Shown: positions 36,525 through 42,762 of the stretch, in pieces
How the letters are laid out: each line of letters opens with the position of its first letter
How positions within the stretch are numbered: position 1 is the stretch's first letter
IMG/VR virus record: IMGVR_UViG_3300009124_000016
Coordinates: 1 to 54,699 of that record
From: a virus
Reading direction: 5' to 3' (one strand)
Length of the DNA stretch: 54,699 bases
Translations under genes and position numbers: made by a program
Notes under the pieces: model-generated
Databases searched by the model: none
What the model saw: only the letters and a program-made list of their open reading frames with translations
What the model was told of the DNA's origin: nothing

Positions 36525-37429
36525 CACTCTTCAGCGAGACGTGCAAAGTAGGACAGGGCATCGTCATCATCAACGACAGGAGCAGGAGAGCTCATCTTCT
36601 CGCGGAAAGCGGAGGGAGCAGAAGGAGTGATGTCAGGTGCATTGAAACCTTCACTCTCATCCTCATAGGTCTCAGGGTCAACACGACGTGCTGCTGGTTG
36701 AGACATGCCCAGAACGAGGTTCAGACGGTTCTCAAGTTCCTCATAGGTCTTGAACTGGTCTCCAGCAGTGAATGCTTCCAGCGAGTGCTGTTGCTTCCAG
36801 ACTGCTTCAAGTTCATCGTCGTCTGCACTGACAGCGGAGACGTTATCGAACTCGGAACTATCGTAGTTCCAGTAACCTGCAACAGTCTTGATCTTCAGTT
36901 TGAAGTTAGCACCTTCCCAGAAGTCGAAGACGTTGACAGGAGTTTCATCCTGAAACTCGGGTTGCATGGCAGCAATGATCTTATCATGGATCTTCTTGCC
37001 ATACTTGTACAAGAACACCTTACCTTCGTTCTCAGGATGCTTAGGATCCTTCACGACCAGGATGTTGCTGTAGTAAGAGAGCTTACGCTTCTGCTTACGT
37101 GCAGTCTCCTTGTCAGCATCACTGCCGCTGTTCCAGAGACGACGGTTGACCTCACCAAGAGGGTCTTTGCCACCGTTGGTAGTCAGGGAGTTCTCGATGT
37201 ACCAACCGCCAGGACCTTGGAAGGCGTGGGAGTACAGTTTTGCCCAGGGAAGGCTTTCGCCATCAGGTGCGGGGAGGAAACGGATAACTGAATACCCGTT
37301 GCCAGAAGCGTCAAGTTCGGGCTTCCAGAAACGATCGTCGGCATTGGAGTTGCTGCTGGACTTTTCCAGTTCCTTTTGCAGGAACGAGAAGTTGTTCTGG
37401 GACTTGCGCTTAAGATCTGCGAATGACAT
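36524..37429 (-). CDS. 32: gp32-like single-stranded DNA binding protein
   Basis: A 301-residue protein with the gp32 plan. A basic N-terminal cooperativity segment (MSFADLKRKSQNNFSFLQKE) leads into the OB-fold core with RFLPAPDGESLPWAKLY and SYYSNILVVKDPKHPENEG. The FLYKYGKKIHDKI and VFDFWEGANFKLKI segments follow. The acidic C-terminal tail ends VVDDDDALSYFARLAEE, as in T4 gp32 for partner binding. It coats ssDNA in replication and recombination. There is no cysteine in the protein, so the zinc site of T4 gp32 (His and three Cys) is missing. A near-consensus sigma70 promoter lies 83 nt upstream. Confidence 0.9.
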   Translation of the reverse strand: MSFADLKRKSQNNFSFLQKELEKSSSNSNADDRFWKPELDASGNGYSVIRFLPAPDGESLPWAKLYSHAFQGPGGWYIENSLTTNGGKDPLGEVNRRLWNSGSDADKETARKQKRKLSYYSNILVVKDPKHPENEGKVFLYKYGKKIHDKIIAAMQPEFQDETPVNVFDFWEGANFKLKIKTVAGYWNYDSSEFDNVSAVSADDDELEAVWKQQHSLEAFTAGDQFKTYEELENRLNLVLGMSQPAARRVDPETYEDESEGFNAPDITPSAPSAFREKMSSPAPVVDDDDALSYFARLAEE

Positions 37430-37447
37430 TCGGATTACCTCGGATTA
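37430..37447 (-). repeat. Direct repeat TAATCCGA x2 around the gp32 ribosome site
   Basis: Two copies of TAATCCGA (37440-37447 and 37430-37437 on the minus strand), period 10, overlap the GAGG Shine-Dalgarno and end just before the ATG. T4 gp32 represses its own translation at an unstructured leader, so this may be a binding site. That is an inference. Confidence 0.5.
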
Positions 37448-37518
37448 GTTTGGATTTGGTTTAAGTGTTGGTCTTACGGTGCGAACCAGTCTCCCAGTCC
37501 CGTCCTGCCAACGAAGTT

Positions 37519-37548
37519 ATTATAACAGAGTGGTAGCAGGGGCGTCAA
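37519..37548 (-). promoter_or_regulatory. Sigma70-type promoter of gp32
   Basis: Minus strand: -35 TTGACG (37543-37548), 18-nt spacer, -10 TATAAT (37519-37524, perfect). The -10 lies in the near-palindrome GTTATTATAAC. Predicted leader is about 83 nt. Confidence 0.85.
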
Positions 37549-37889
37549 CCCTCTGTGCCACTTTCCAATTGTCTTTTCATGGTCTCAACCTTCTTCAGAA
37601 GGTCATCAAACATTTCAGGAATGCTGTCGTCTGGTGTAGCACCTAGCATGACTGCTGCATCTCTCATGCTTTCTGCCATTGCTTTTGCTTCTAGATCATC
37701 ACTGAGTGACAATCTACCATAGAAAATCTTTTGTTTCTCAATGAGAAGTTCTAACTTCTCAAAGTAGTCCATCTTTTTTTCAGGAGGAAGAACAGGGAAC
37801 GCCATCATGGATCTCATACAGAATTCCTGTAGTTCCATCATCTCCTGAATAGTACCACGTACTAGTTCTGATTGAAAAAAGTCACTCAT
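37545..37889 (-). CDS. DUF1825-like protein
   Basis: A 114-residue helical protein. DFFQSELVRGTIQEMMELQE, then KMDYFEKLELLIEKQKIFYGRLSLSDD, resembles the DUF1825 family of cyanobacteria, which has an FF-x-SE-x-V start and an IF-x-R-x-x-LS-x-D motif. The function of that family is unknown. It lies between gp32 and gp33 genes in the replication/late-transcription cluster. The stop overlaps the gp32 promoter -35. It may have been taken from a host; a search of host genomes would settle this. Confidence 0.55.
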   Translation of the reverse strand: MSDFFQSELVRGTIQEMMELQEFCMRSMMAFPVLPPEKKMDYFEKLELLIEKQKIFYGRLSLSDDLEAKAMAESMRDAAVMLGATPDDSIPEMFDDLLKKVETMKRQLESGTEG

Positions 37890-37891
37890 GG

Positions 37892-38110
37892 TTATACAAG
37901 CATTAGTTTTGCTCTAGAAGTTTTCTTGATAAAGTTTAGTTTTTGAGCATCATACTTCAACTTTTCTTTCAATGGTTTTGAAATAAGTTTGGGTACTTTC
38001 TCCAATTCAATTTCATTAATTTCACAGTAATGAATGATAGCATCGATGTAGTTCATCGCATTATCGTATGCAATTTTCTCCACGTCCTGCGAAAATCTCG
38101 CAGATGTCAT
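37892..38110 (-). CDS. 33: gp33-like late transcription coactivator
   Basis: A 72-residue protein starting at ATG 38110, which has GGAGG 8 nt upstream; an in-frame ATG at 38137 lies before this site. The segment FSQDVEKIAYDNAMNYIDAI and the C-terminal VPKLISKPLKEKLKYDAQKLN resemble the small cyanophage gp33, which links the late sigma factor (gp55), RNA polymerase and the sliding clamp. T4 gp33 is 112 residues. The late promoters seen throughout the window would depend on it. The position near gp32 agrees with T4 order (32-59-33). Sequence similarity to T4 itself is weak. Confidence 0.6.
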   Translation of the reverse strand: MTSARFSQDVEKIAYDNAMNYIDAIIHYCEINEIELEKVPKLISKPLKEKLKYDAQKLNFIKKTSRAKLMLV

Positions 38111-38114
38111 AAAT

Positions 38115-38810
38115 TTATCCTCCAGAATGTCTTTCATTTTTTTCTTTATACTCCGCTATGTACTCTTGCAGTCTTACCAAGTATTCTTTTTTAGGAGGAA
38201 CAGAACTAACTTGAACATCACCATTCTCACAGACAAGAATGGTGATTAATTTTTTGACAGAAATCCCGTACAATTCTTGCAACATGCAAGCGTATCCTGT
38301 CTCTTGCACGTAGTAATCGTAAAGATGTTCCTCTTTCTTTGGTTTAGCAGCGGTTTTGAAATCAATTACGGCGAGTTCGTTATTATATTCAGCAATACAA
38401 TCAACTCGACCAGCAAGTCCCAAGTAATCAGAATAGAGTGCTGCTTCCTGTAGATATACTTTATTTATATTGTCAAGAGTAGACCTCGCGGAGTGAAACA
38501 TTGCCACAGGGAGAGGTTGATCCTTGTATTTGTCTAGGTCTAGAACATTATTAATGTAGTCTTCCGTAAGAAGGTGAAACCTTGTACCTCTAGAAGCGGA
38601 CCTAGTTGTGATTGCTTGCGCTTTATCTTTTCCAACCCTGTTTCTCCACCGTGCAAGTCCCGCTTGCTTGCGAGAGTTATTACTGATCACTGTTGTGATC
38701 GACGGATACTTTCCACCGCTAGGAGTGACATAGTATCTCCTCCCATCGATATTCTTTGTTTTCATATCAATGGGATCCTTAATCACATCCACATGATCAA
38801 ATAATTTCAT
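38115..38810 (-). CDS. PD-(D/E)XK exonuclease, RecB/Cas4-like
   Basis: A 231-residue protein. The nuclease core is visible as RGTRFHLLTEDYI (helix with His) near residue 75, GLAGRVDCIAEY near 130 (GRVD, catalytic Asp), LAVIDFKTA near 147 (D-x-K) and YYVQETGYACML near 165 (Q-x-x-x-Y). This order is that of RecB-type PD-(D/E)XK exonucleases found in T4-like cyanophages. It probably works in recombination or host-DNA breakdown. It overlaps the PhoH stop by 1 nt, so it is translated in the same unit. Confidence 0.8.
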   Translation of the reverse strand: MKLFDHVDVIKDPIDMKTKNIDGRRYYVTPSGGKYPSITTVISNNSRKQAGLARWRNRVGKDKAQAITTRSASRGTRFHLLTEDYINNVLDLDKYKDQPLPVAMFHSARSTLDNINKVYLQEAALYSDYLGLAGRVDCIAEYNNELAVIDFKTAAKPKKEEHLYDYYVQETGYACMLQELYGISVKKLITILVCENGDVQVSSVPPKKEYLVRLQEYIAEYKEKNERHSGG

Positions 38811-39562
38811 TACATTCCCAAGTTAAGTTTACTAATCAGATAAGATTTGACCAGACCAGATCGAACAATATCTTCGATGCCAAATTCAATCAAAGAAAAC
38901 TCCTCCATGTTCTGAAGAATTTTCTGGAACTCTAGGATGCCAGTCTTTTCGTTACTCTTTTGAAGGTCAGACTGACGAGCATCACCACAGAACATGATCT
39001 TTGTATCCTGTCCCACACGGGTCATAATACTATCAAGTTCGTGGAAGTTCAGGTTTTGGCACTCATCAACAATAACAATAGCATTGTCAAGTGTAGTACC
39101 ACGCAAGAATGAAGTTGACCAGAACGATACCGTCTCCTGTGCTTTGAGATTCTCGTAAAGCATATCAAACGATGCTTGATCTGGCATTTCAAACATGTAC
39201 TTCACCATATTCTTGTATGGAATTTGGTAAATGTCTGCTTTATCTTCGTGAGTGCCAGGAAGGAAACCGATCTCTCTAGTTGCTACCAGAGATCTCACAA
39301 CATAAACCTTTTCATATGAAGTGTTCTCATCAAGAACATCTTTAAGTGCAAGGTACAAAGCAACAAATGTTTTACCTGTACCAGCACAACCATAAGCAAA
39401 AAGGTTTTGACCTCTTCCATACTCGTTAAACATTACTGTTTGACTTTCTGTAAGAGCTTCTACATCAAGCAAATAATTTGTATTGATAGGTTTCTTTCTT
39501 TTCATTTGCTTCGTTGACATACCGTTGATGTCAGGATTGGACTTCTTTCTTGCTCTAGGCAT
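38810..39562 (-). CDS. phoH: PhoH-like ATPase
   Basis: A 250-residue P-loop protein. Walker A AYGCAGTGKT lies near residues 53-62, and Walker B VIVDECQNL near 163-171. ALTESQTVMFNEY upstream, RSLVATREIGFLPGT between them, and KIMFCGDARQSDL afterwards are PhoH family motifs. PhoH-like genes are widespread in marine phages, some under phosphate control; the enzyme's role in infection is not settled. It follows small conserved proteins and precedes the exonuclease. I see no obvious PHO box in front of it. Confidence 0.85.
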   Translation of the reverse strand: MPRARKKSNPDINGMSTKQMKRKKPINTNYLLDVEALTESQTVMFNEYGRGQNLFAYGCAGTGKTFVALYLALKDVLDENTSYEKVYVVRSLVATREIGFLPGTHEDKADIYQIPYKNMVKYMFEMPDQASFDMLYENLKAQETVSFWSTSFLRGTTLDNAIVIVDECQNLNFHELDSIMTRVGQDTKIMFCGDARQSDLQKSNEKTGILEFQKILQNMEEFSLIEFGIEDIVRSGLVKSYLISKLNLGM

Positions 39563-39570
39563 ATTTTAAA

Positions 39571-39810
39571 TCACCATTGAATGTTTGAACCAGGAACTTT
39601 GGATGCGCGGGTCATGATGTCCGACCATCCAGGATGGGTCTTACCCATTTTGTTGCGCCAATCACCTACTTCACCGACGCCTGCAACTCCTGCTTGCCAG
39701 TCTTTATCCCAATCAGGATTAGTAAGACGCCACTGATCATACTCTCGCATGGTCATGGAGAGTTCTTTTTTCTCTCCCGTCTTTTTATTAATTACTGGAT
39801 ACGTCGGCAT
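39571..39810 (-). CDS. Hypothetical protein, small
   Basis: A 79-residue protein starting at ATG 39810 (MPTYPVINKKTGEKKELSMT). GGAGA lies 8 nt upstream; a longer in-frame start at 39852 falls within the preceding gene. It has EYDQWRLTNPDWDKDW and WRNKMGKTHPGWSD, a repeated Trp-Asp pattern. It resembles small conserved cyanophage proteins without known function. It overlaps the upstream gene by 23 nt. Confidence 0.65.
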   Translation of the reverse strand: MPTYPVINKKTGEKKELSMTMREYDQWRLTNPDWDKDWQAGVAGVGEVGDWRNKMGKTHPGWSDIMTRASKVPGSNIQW

Positions 39811-40009
39811 TTTTTTTCTCCTTATTAAATCCGAAGGGCGCAAGTTTTTCATCGACCCTATTCTTCATAGCAACACCAGCAAGTGCTTCCATTACTTTAA
39901 GAACTTGTTCTGGTTTGGTATCTTCAGGCAACTTCGATGAAACAAATTCATACTTGGGGAAGAACTCTTCCCCCGCCTTTTCATATTCTTCTAGTGTAAT
40001 TGTTTTCAT
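39788..40009 (-). CDS. Hypothetical acidic protein
   Basis: A 73-residue protein from ATG 40009, which overlaps the thyX stop (ATGA), so it is probably coupled to thyX translation. MKTITLEEYEKAGEEFFPKY starts it and KPEQVLKVMEALAGVAMKNR forms a likely helix. Function is unknown to me. Confidence 0.65.
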   Translation of the reverse strand: MKTITLEEYEKAGEEFFPKYEFVSSKLPEDTKPEQVLKVMEALAGVAMKNRVDEKLAPFGFNKEKKNADVSSN

Positions 40010-40668
40010 GACCATTCAAGTGCCTCGGCACAAATAGGGAACTGTTCCACAAAGATATCACGACAAGCATGTGCAATATCCATGTGTTCTTTTTGAGTGC
40101 CGTGAGCACTCCGTAGATCTATATAGTGAATCCATGACCGAACTGATCCTGTCATGTAGATTTTTGTGGGCGTCGCGAGGGGGAGTACAAAACGCGAACA
40201 CTCCTTTGCGATTCCCATTTCAAGCATGTGCTTGTAGATGTCCATAGCACTCTGGAAGTGTCGCTTGATAGTAATCTCAAGTTCTTGTCGAACAAAAGGA
40301 TCAACATCATCAATAGAGTTCTGACGGTTCTTTGTATCCTGACGACGAAGATCAAACAAAGGGATCTCATCTGCCAACATAGAACTGTCAGCATACCGCT
40401 GGGAAAACTCTTGAAATGTGAACGAACGGTGACGCAAAATTTGAGCTGCGATACCTCTGGTAGTGTTGATCTCAAGCGTCATGTGCGCCTGCTCAAAGAC
40501 GCTCCAGTGGTTGTGTTTGATGCAATACTTAAGGAGACCAGCAACCTTAGGATTATCTTGATTAGAGGGGTTGCTTACCCTCGCTACGTACCCCATCATC
40601 TTCTCCGCTTCTGGGGTTACTGTAATCAGATTCACTAATTGTTGATTGATGCTCATATCCGAAACCAT
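40006..40668 (-). CDS. thyX: ThyX, FAD-dependent thymidylate synthase
   Basis: A 220-residue enzyme that makes dTMP from dUMP with FAD and methylene-tetrahydrofolate. The ThyX motif RHRSFTFQEFSQRY lies near residues 74-87, and VARVSNP, KHNHWSVFEQAHM and FVLPLATPTKIYMTG lie around it as expected. The length fits the family. It supports phage DNA synthesis. Two starts are possible, 40668 (MVSDMS) or 40656 (MSINQQLVN). Either way it overlaps the upstream gene by about 100 nt in another frame. Confidence 0.9.
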   Translation of the reverse strand: MVSDMSINQQLVNLITVTPEAEKMMGYVARVSNPSNQDNPKVAGLLKYCIKHNHWSVFEQAHMTLEINTTRGIAAQILRHRSFTFQEFSQRYADSSMLADEIPLFDLRRQDTKNRQNSIDDVDPFVRQELEITIKRHFQSAMDIYKHMLEMGIAKECSRFVLPLATPTKIYMTGSVRSWIHYIDLRSAHGTQKEHMDIAHACRDIFVEQFPICAEALEWS

Positions 40669-40816
40669 AGAGTGCTTTTTCGTTGTTTGTTTGAATGCGA
40701 CGCAGCTTCATCAATTCACGATACTGCTGCTGTAGTTTAGCATACTCTTCGTTGCTATACAAATGTCCTTTTGCAAGGGCTTTCTTGATGTTCTTTGTGA
40801 GTGTTTTAAGTCCCAT
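40562..40816 (-). CDS. Hypothetical protein overlapping thyX
   Basis: An 84-residue protein (MGLKTLTKNIKKALAKGHLY) with a basic helical N-terminal half and RELMKLRRIQTNNEKALYGF. The last 30 or so residues (SESDYSNPRSGEDDGVRSEG) are read in a different frame from the thyX N-terminus and look low in structure. It follows the upstream 55-residue gene, whose stop lies 3 nt before the ATG. Function is unknown. Confidence 0.6.
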   Translation of the reverse strand: MGLKTLTKNIKKALAKGHLYSNEEYAKLQQQYRELMKLRRIQTNNEKALYGFGYEHQSTISESDYSNPRSGEDDGVRSEGKQPL

Positions 40817-40818
40817 AA

Positions 40819-40986
40819 TCAGTCCGTGTAACCGTCATCGTCATCTTGTGAATCGTATCTGGCATATGCAGCAGACACATCTTTACCTTCTGTATATGAT
40901 CGTGGATCTGAATAGATTTCAGATTTCAAACTAGCAACTAGTAGTTCTAGATTTCTCACAATCATCTTTAATCGTGTTTTTTCCAT
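40819..40986 (-). CDS. Hypothetical 55-residue protein
   Basis: An open frame from ATG 40986 to TGA 40819-40821 that lacks a plus-strand competitor. MEKTRLKMIVRNLELLVASL is a likely helix, and the tail SQDDDDGYTD is strongly acidic. A sigma70-type promoter and a palindrome lie directly upstream, so it heads the operon that goes on to thyX. No family is recognised. Confidence 0.6.
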   Translation of the reverse strand: MEKTRLKMIVRNLELLVASLKSEIYSDPRSYTEGKDVSAAYARYDSQDDDDGYTD

Positions 40987-40990
40987 GTCT

Positions 40991-41005
40991 ACATGTAATA
41001 CATGT
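40991..41005. promoter_or_regulatory. Palindrome ACATGTAATACATGT (possible operator)
   Basis: A 15-bp inverted repeat, perfect except for the central base. It lies between the -10 (41009-41014) and the start codon (40986), over the expected transcription start. It is well placed for a repressor site; no protein for it is known. Confidence 0.45.
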
Positions 41006-41008
41006 TCA

Positions 41009-41037
41009 ATTATAGCATAAAAAAAGAGGGGTTACAA
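41009..41037 (-). promoter_or_regulatory. Sigma70-type promoter nested in a terminator
   Basis: Minus strand: -35 TTGTAA (41032-41037, 4 of 6), 17-nt spacer, -10 TATAAT (41009-41014, perfect). The -35 lies in the loop of the upstream terminator and the spacer covers its T run. Confidence 0.6.
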
Positions 41038-41045
41038 GCCCCTCT
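41018..41045 (-). terminator. Intrinsic terminator
   Basis: The hairpin AGAGGGG/CCCCTCT (41025-41031 and 41039-41045) has a 7-nt loop, followed on the minus strand by seven T (41018-41024). It ends the operon holding the DUF4278-like gene. Confidence 0.85.
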
Positions 41046-41101
41046 TTATTGAATATGCAGGCGATGAATACTTATCATCTAACCAATCTCGCAAGTGAAT
41101 A

Positions 41102-41269
41102 TCACTTGCTGTAAGTGCGACCACGATAGCAGAAGGTGCCATGTGGTTCGGTCATCTCAACACAACATGTATCATACGCAACGCCACGATATGCAGCGTG
41201 AGTAATCTGAGCGTCATGAAGTGCAGCAGCTTTCTTGATCTGCTTTTTGATGAGGTTTAAAGTGTTCAT
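41102..41269 (-). CDS. DUF4278-like small protein
   Basis: A 55-residue protein from ATG 41269, with GGAGA upstream; the frame stays open to 41338 but that part overlaps the previous gene. MNTLNLIKKQIKKAAALHDA forms a helix. The C-terminal AYRGVAYDTCCVEMTE...CYRGRTYSK has the Y-R-G-x-x-Y pattern repeated, as in DUF4278 proteins of cyanobacteria and their phages. Function is unknown. Confidence 0.6.
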   Translation of the reverse strand: MNTLNLIKKQIKKAAALHDAQITHAAYRGVAYDTCCVEMTEPHGTFCYRGRTYSK

Positions 41270-41310
41270 TGTAGGTCTCCTAAAGGATGGGTTTTTTAGT
41301 CCCCGTTCCT

Positions 41311-41475
41311 TCAGTCGTTTGCGTCCCATGGATAACACTCAGGGGTAGATTCCTTTACGGTCTCTATCAACTCTACCTTAAAAGCATCTGAGATGTTCTC
41401 GTTTGCTCTCATCCTCAGGATAATTCCCTCGGTTTGTTGGCAGGTGAGTGTTGTATAGAATAATAGTTCTAGCAT
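41311..41475 (-). CDS. Hypothetical small protein
   Basis: A 54-residue protein starting at ATG 41475 (MLELLFYTTLTCQQTEGIIL). It ends with VELIETVKESTPECYPWDAND. This plan (YTTLTCQQ...TVKESTPEC) looks familiar from cyanophage small proteins of unknown function. A strong sigma70 promoter is upstream with a leader of about 66 nt. Confidence 0.6.
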   Translation of the reverse strand: MLELLFYTTLTCQQTEGIILRMRANENISDAFKVELIETVKESTPECYPWDAND

Positions 41476-41545
41476 GAGATGAACGGCTCCGTTCCGCGAC
41501 TTACTTGCGTCCACGGGATGTGAAGTCCCTTGGATGAACGTATGG

Positions 41546-41593
41546 TAATTATACCATATTATATATGCTCTGGCAACTGTATCGGTTGATACA
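41546..41593 (-). promoter_or_regulatory. Sigma70-type promoter with inverted repeats
   Basis: Minus strand: -35 TTGCCA (41571-41576), 17-nt spacer, -10 TATAAT (41548-41553). The -10 lies within ATGGTA-ATTA-TACCAT, a 6-bp inverted repeat. A second repeat TGTATC-GGTT-GATACA (41578-41593) lies directly upstream of the -35. Confidence 0.8.
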
Positions 41594-41595
41594 AT

Positions 41596-41847
41596 TTAAC
41601 TGAGATAGAACTCGTCGCCGTTTCCTTGATTGCAATACCTAATCTTTACATCAAATCCACCAAAGGAAAGAATTAGTTTTGCTGTAGGCATTGCTTCTCG
41701 CAATGAATTAAACATCATTACTTCAGAAAACTTCGACGCAGAAATTAAAATGTTGTTCTTGTTAATTCTACGCAGGACTTTAGGAGGAGTTTTGTACTCC
41801 TTAACGTCCCAGTATTCTATACACAGTCTATTAGTTACCTTTGGCAT
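41596..41847 (-). CDS. Hypothetical protein
   Basis: An 83-residue protein (MPKVTNRLCIEYWDVKEYKT) that appears mixed alpha/beta: SASKFSEVMMFNSLREAM is a probable helix, and AKLILSFGGFDVKIRY two strands. Its ATG overlaps the cp12 stop (TAATG), so it is probably coupled to cp12. No family is recognised. Confidence 0.6.
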   Translation of the reverse strand: MPKVTNRLCIEYWDVKEYKTPPKVLRRINKNNILISASKFSEVMMFNSLREAMPTAKLILSFGGFDVKIRYCNQGNGDEFYLS

Positions 41848-42074
41848 TAGTTGTCATGCAATTTACACTCTGGTGCGCCTGGTTCTTGATCGCAGTAGAG
41901 TTCAAGCGGTGTGGGATCGTGATGATCTCCTGCTTCGATTTCTTTTTTGTGATGCTCTACCCAATCTTCAAGGTCATGCAATTCGCCTTCAATGTGACGA
42001 CGTTGCTGTGGAGAAGTCGTAGGATTAGAAAGAATTTCCTTATCCTTCTTGATATGCTGTTCGATGCTATCCAT
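41847..42074 (-). CDS. cp12: CP12-like Calvin cycle regulator
   Basis: A 75-residue acidic protein. The C-terminal DPTPLELYCDQEPGAPEC has the CP12 cysteine pair C-x8-C with the central proline. The middle HIEGELHDLEDWVEHHKKEI is the helical region. The N-terminal cysteine pair of plant CP12 is missing, as in many cyanobacterial and phage forms. Host CP12 under oxidised conditions binds and inhibits glyceraldehyde-3-phosphate dehydrogenase and phosphoribulokinase; phage forms are thought to divert carbon from the Calvin cycle to the pentose phosphate pathway. This role is known for the family; here it is inferred. Confidence 0.75.
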   Translation of the reverse strand: MDSIEQHIKKDKEILSNPTTSPQQRRHIEGELHDLEDWVEHHKKEIEAGDHHDPTPLELYCDQEPGAPECKLHDN

Positions 42075-42328
42075 TACTTTTTGCTGTTAGGTGGGTTCCA
42101 AACTTTAGGATTTTGTCTTCCTTCTGTCTGGGTGAATTGAATTAAATCTTGTCTATATTTATCCCAATACTCATCAAAGATGTCCACCCGTTTACCTGCC
42201 ATAACAATGTCAAACTTAGTGGTCTCACCTTCAATGTACTCAACCAAAAAAGCGGTACAGGGAAGTGATCTATCCTGTGCTAGAGAGGGATCACAGTCCT
42301 TGTGGATCATTCGTACACCTTTCCCCAT
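42074..42328 (-). CDS. Hypothetical protein
   Basis: An 84-residue protein from ATG 42328 (MGKGVRMIHKDCDPSLAQDR), which overlaps the upstream stop (TGATG) and has GGAGG about 9 nt before it. It has two cysteines and a VEYIEGETTKFDIVMAGKRV beta region, then a helix (FDEYWDKYRQDLIQ). No family is recognised. It lies between a conserved phage gene and cp12 in the same unit. Confidence 0.65.
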   Translation of the reverse strand: MGKGVRMIHKDCDPSLAQDRSLPCTAFLVEYIEGETTKFDIVMAGKRVDIFDEYWDKYRQDLIQFTQTEGRQNPKVWNPPNSKK

Positions 42329-42762
42329 CAAGAACGTCCTCCCCATTTGATTTGGGGGAACGCTTCCTCTACGGTTGCTCTAGTGATGCGGTACGTTTTA
42401 TTGAGTGCTTTATCTTTTACCAAGATTAGAATTCTTGCTTCCTGCTCACACAATCCTTCCAACATTTGAATGAAAAGATTTTCTCTCTGTGATTGCTTGA
42501 GTGAACTAGATCCTCCTTTAAAAAACAAGTATAGTTTGCGATACTCTTTCTCCAAGATAGTATGTTCAGTTCCCTCGGGGGCATCGTTTGCTTCAAAAGG
42601 AACATCTCCTTCTGGAAGCAAAGAGATGACACTCTCATCAAAGTTTGCAATCAAAATAGACCTGAGAGCAGGAGTGTTATGCTCATGCAGAAGTTTAACC
42701 TTCTGTGCTTTAGTCTTCGCATTGCTCACTTTCTGGAGCACTTCAGAAATTAGTAGTTTCAT
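42328..42762 (-). CDS. Conserved T4-like phage protein of unknown function
   Basis: A 144-residue protein. Its helical N-terminus (EVLQKVSNAKTKAQKVKLLH) is followed by FDESVISLLPEGDVPFEAND, APEGTEHTILEKEYRKLYLF and a C-terminal AFPQIKWGGR. This set of motifs recurs in many T4-like phages as far as I recall, without a known function. It lies between RNase H and the small metabolic genes. It overlaps the RNase H gene stop by 4 nt. Confidence 0.7.
   Translation of the reverse strand: MKLLISEVLQKVSNAKTKAQKVKLLHEHNTPALRSILIANFDESVISLLPEGDVPFEANDAPEGTEHTILEKEYRKLYLFFKGGSSSLKQSQRENLFIQMLEGLCEQEARILILVKDKALNKTYRITRATVEEAFPQIKWGGRS

Noticed and set aside
38462-38469. Exact TATAAATA on minus inside the exonuclease gene
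   Set aside because: It is made by coding codons (Asn-Lys context), far from any start that would need a late promoter.
42156-42163. GATAAATA on minus, 82 nt before cp12
   Set aside because: It arises from Asp-Lys-Tyr codons inside another gene; similar coding-derived copies occur at 19301-19308 and 31942-31949.
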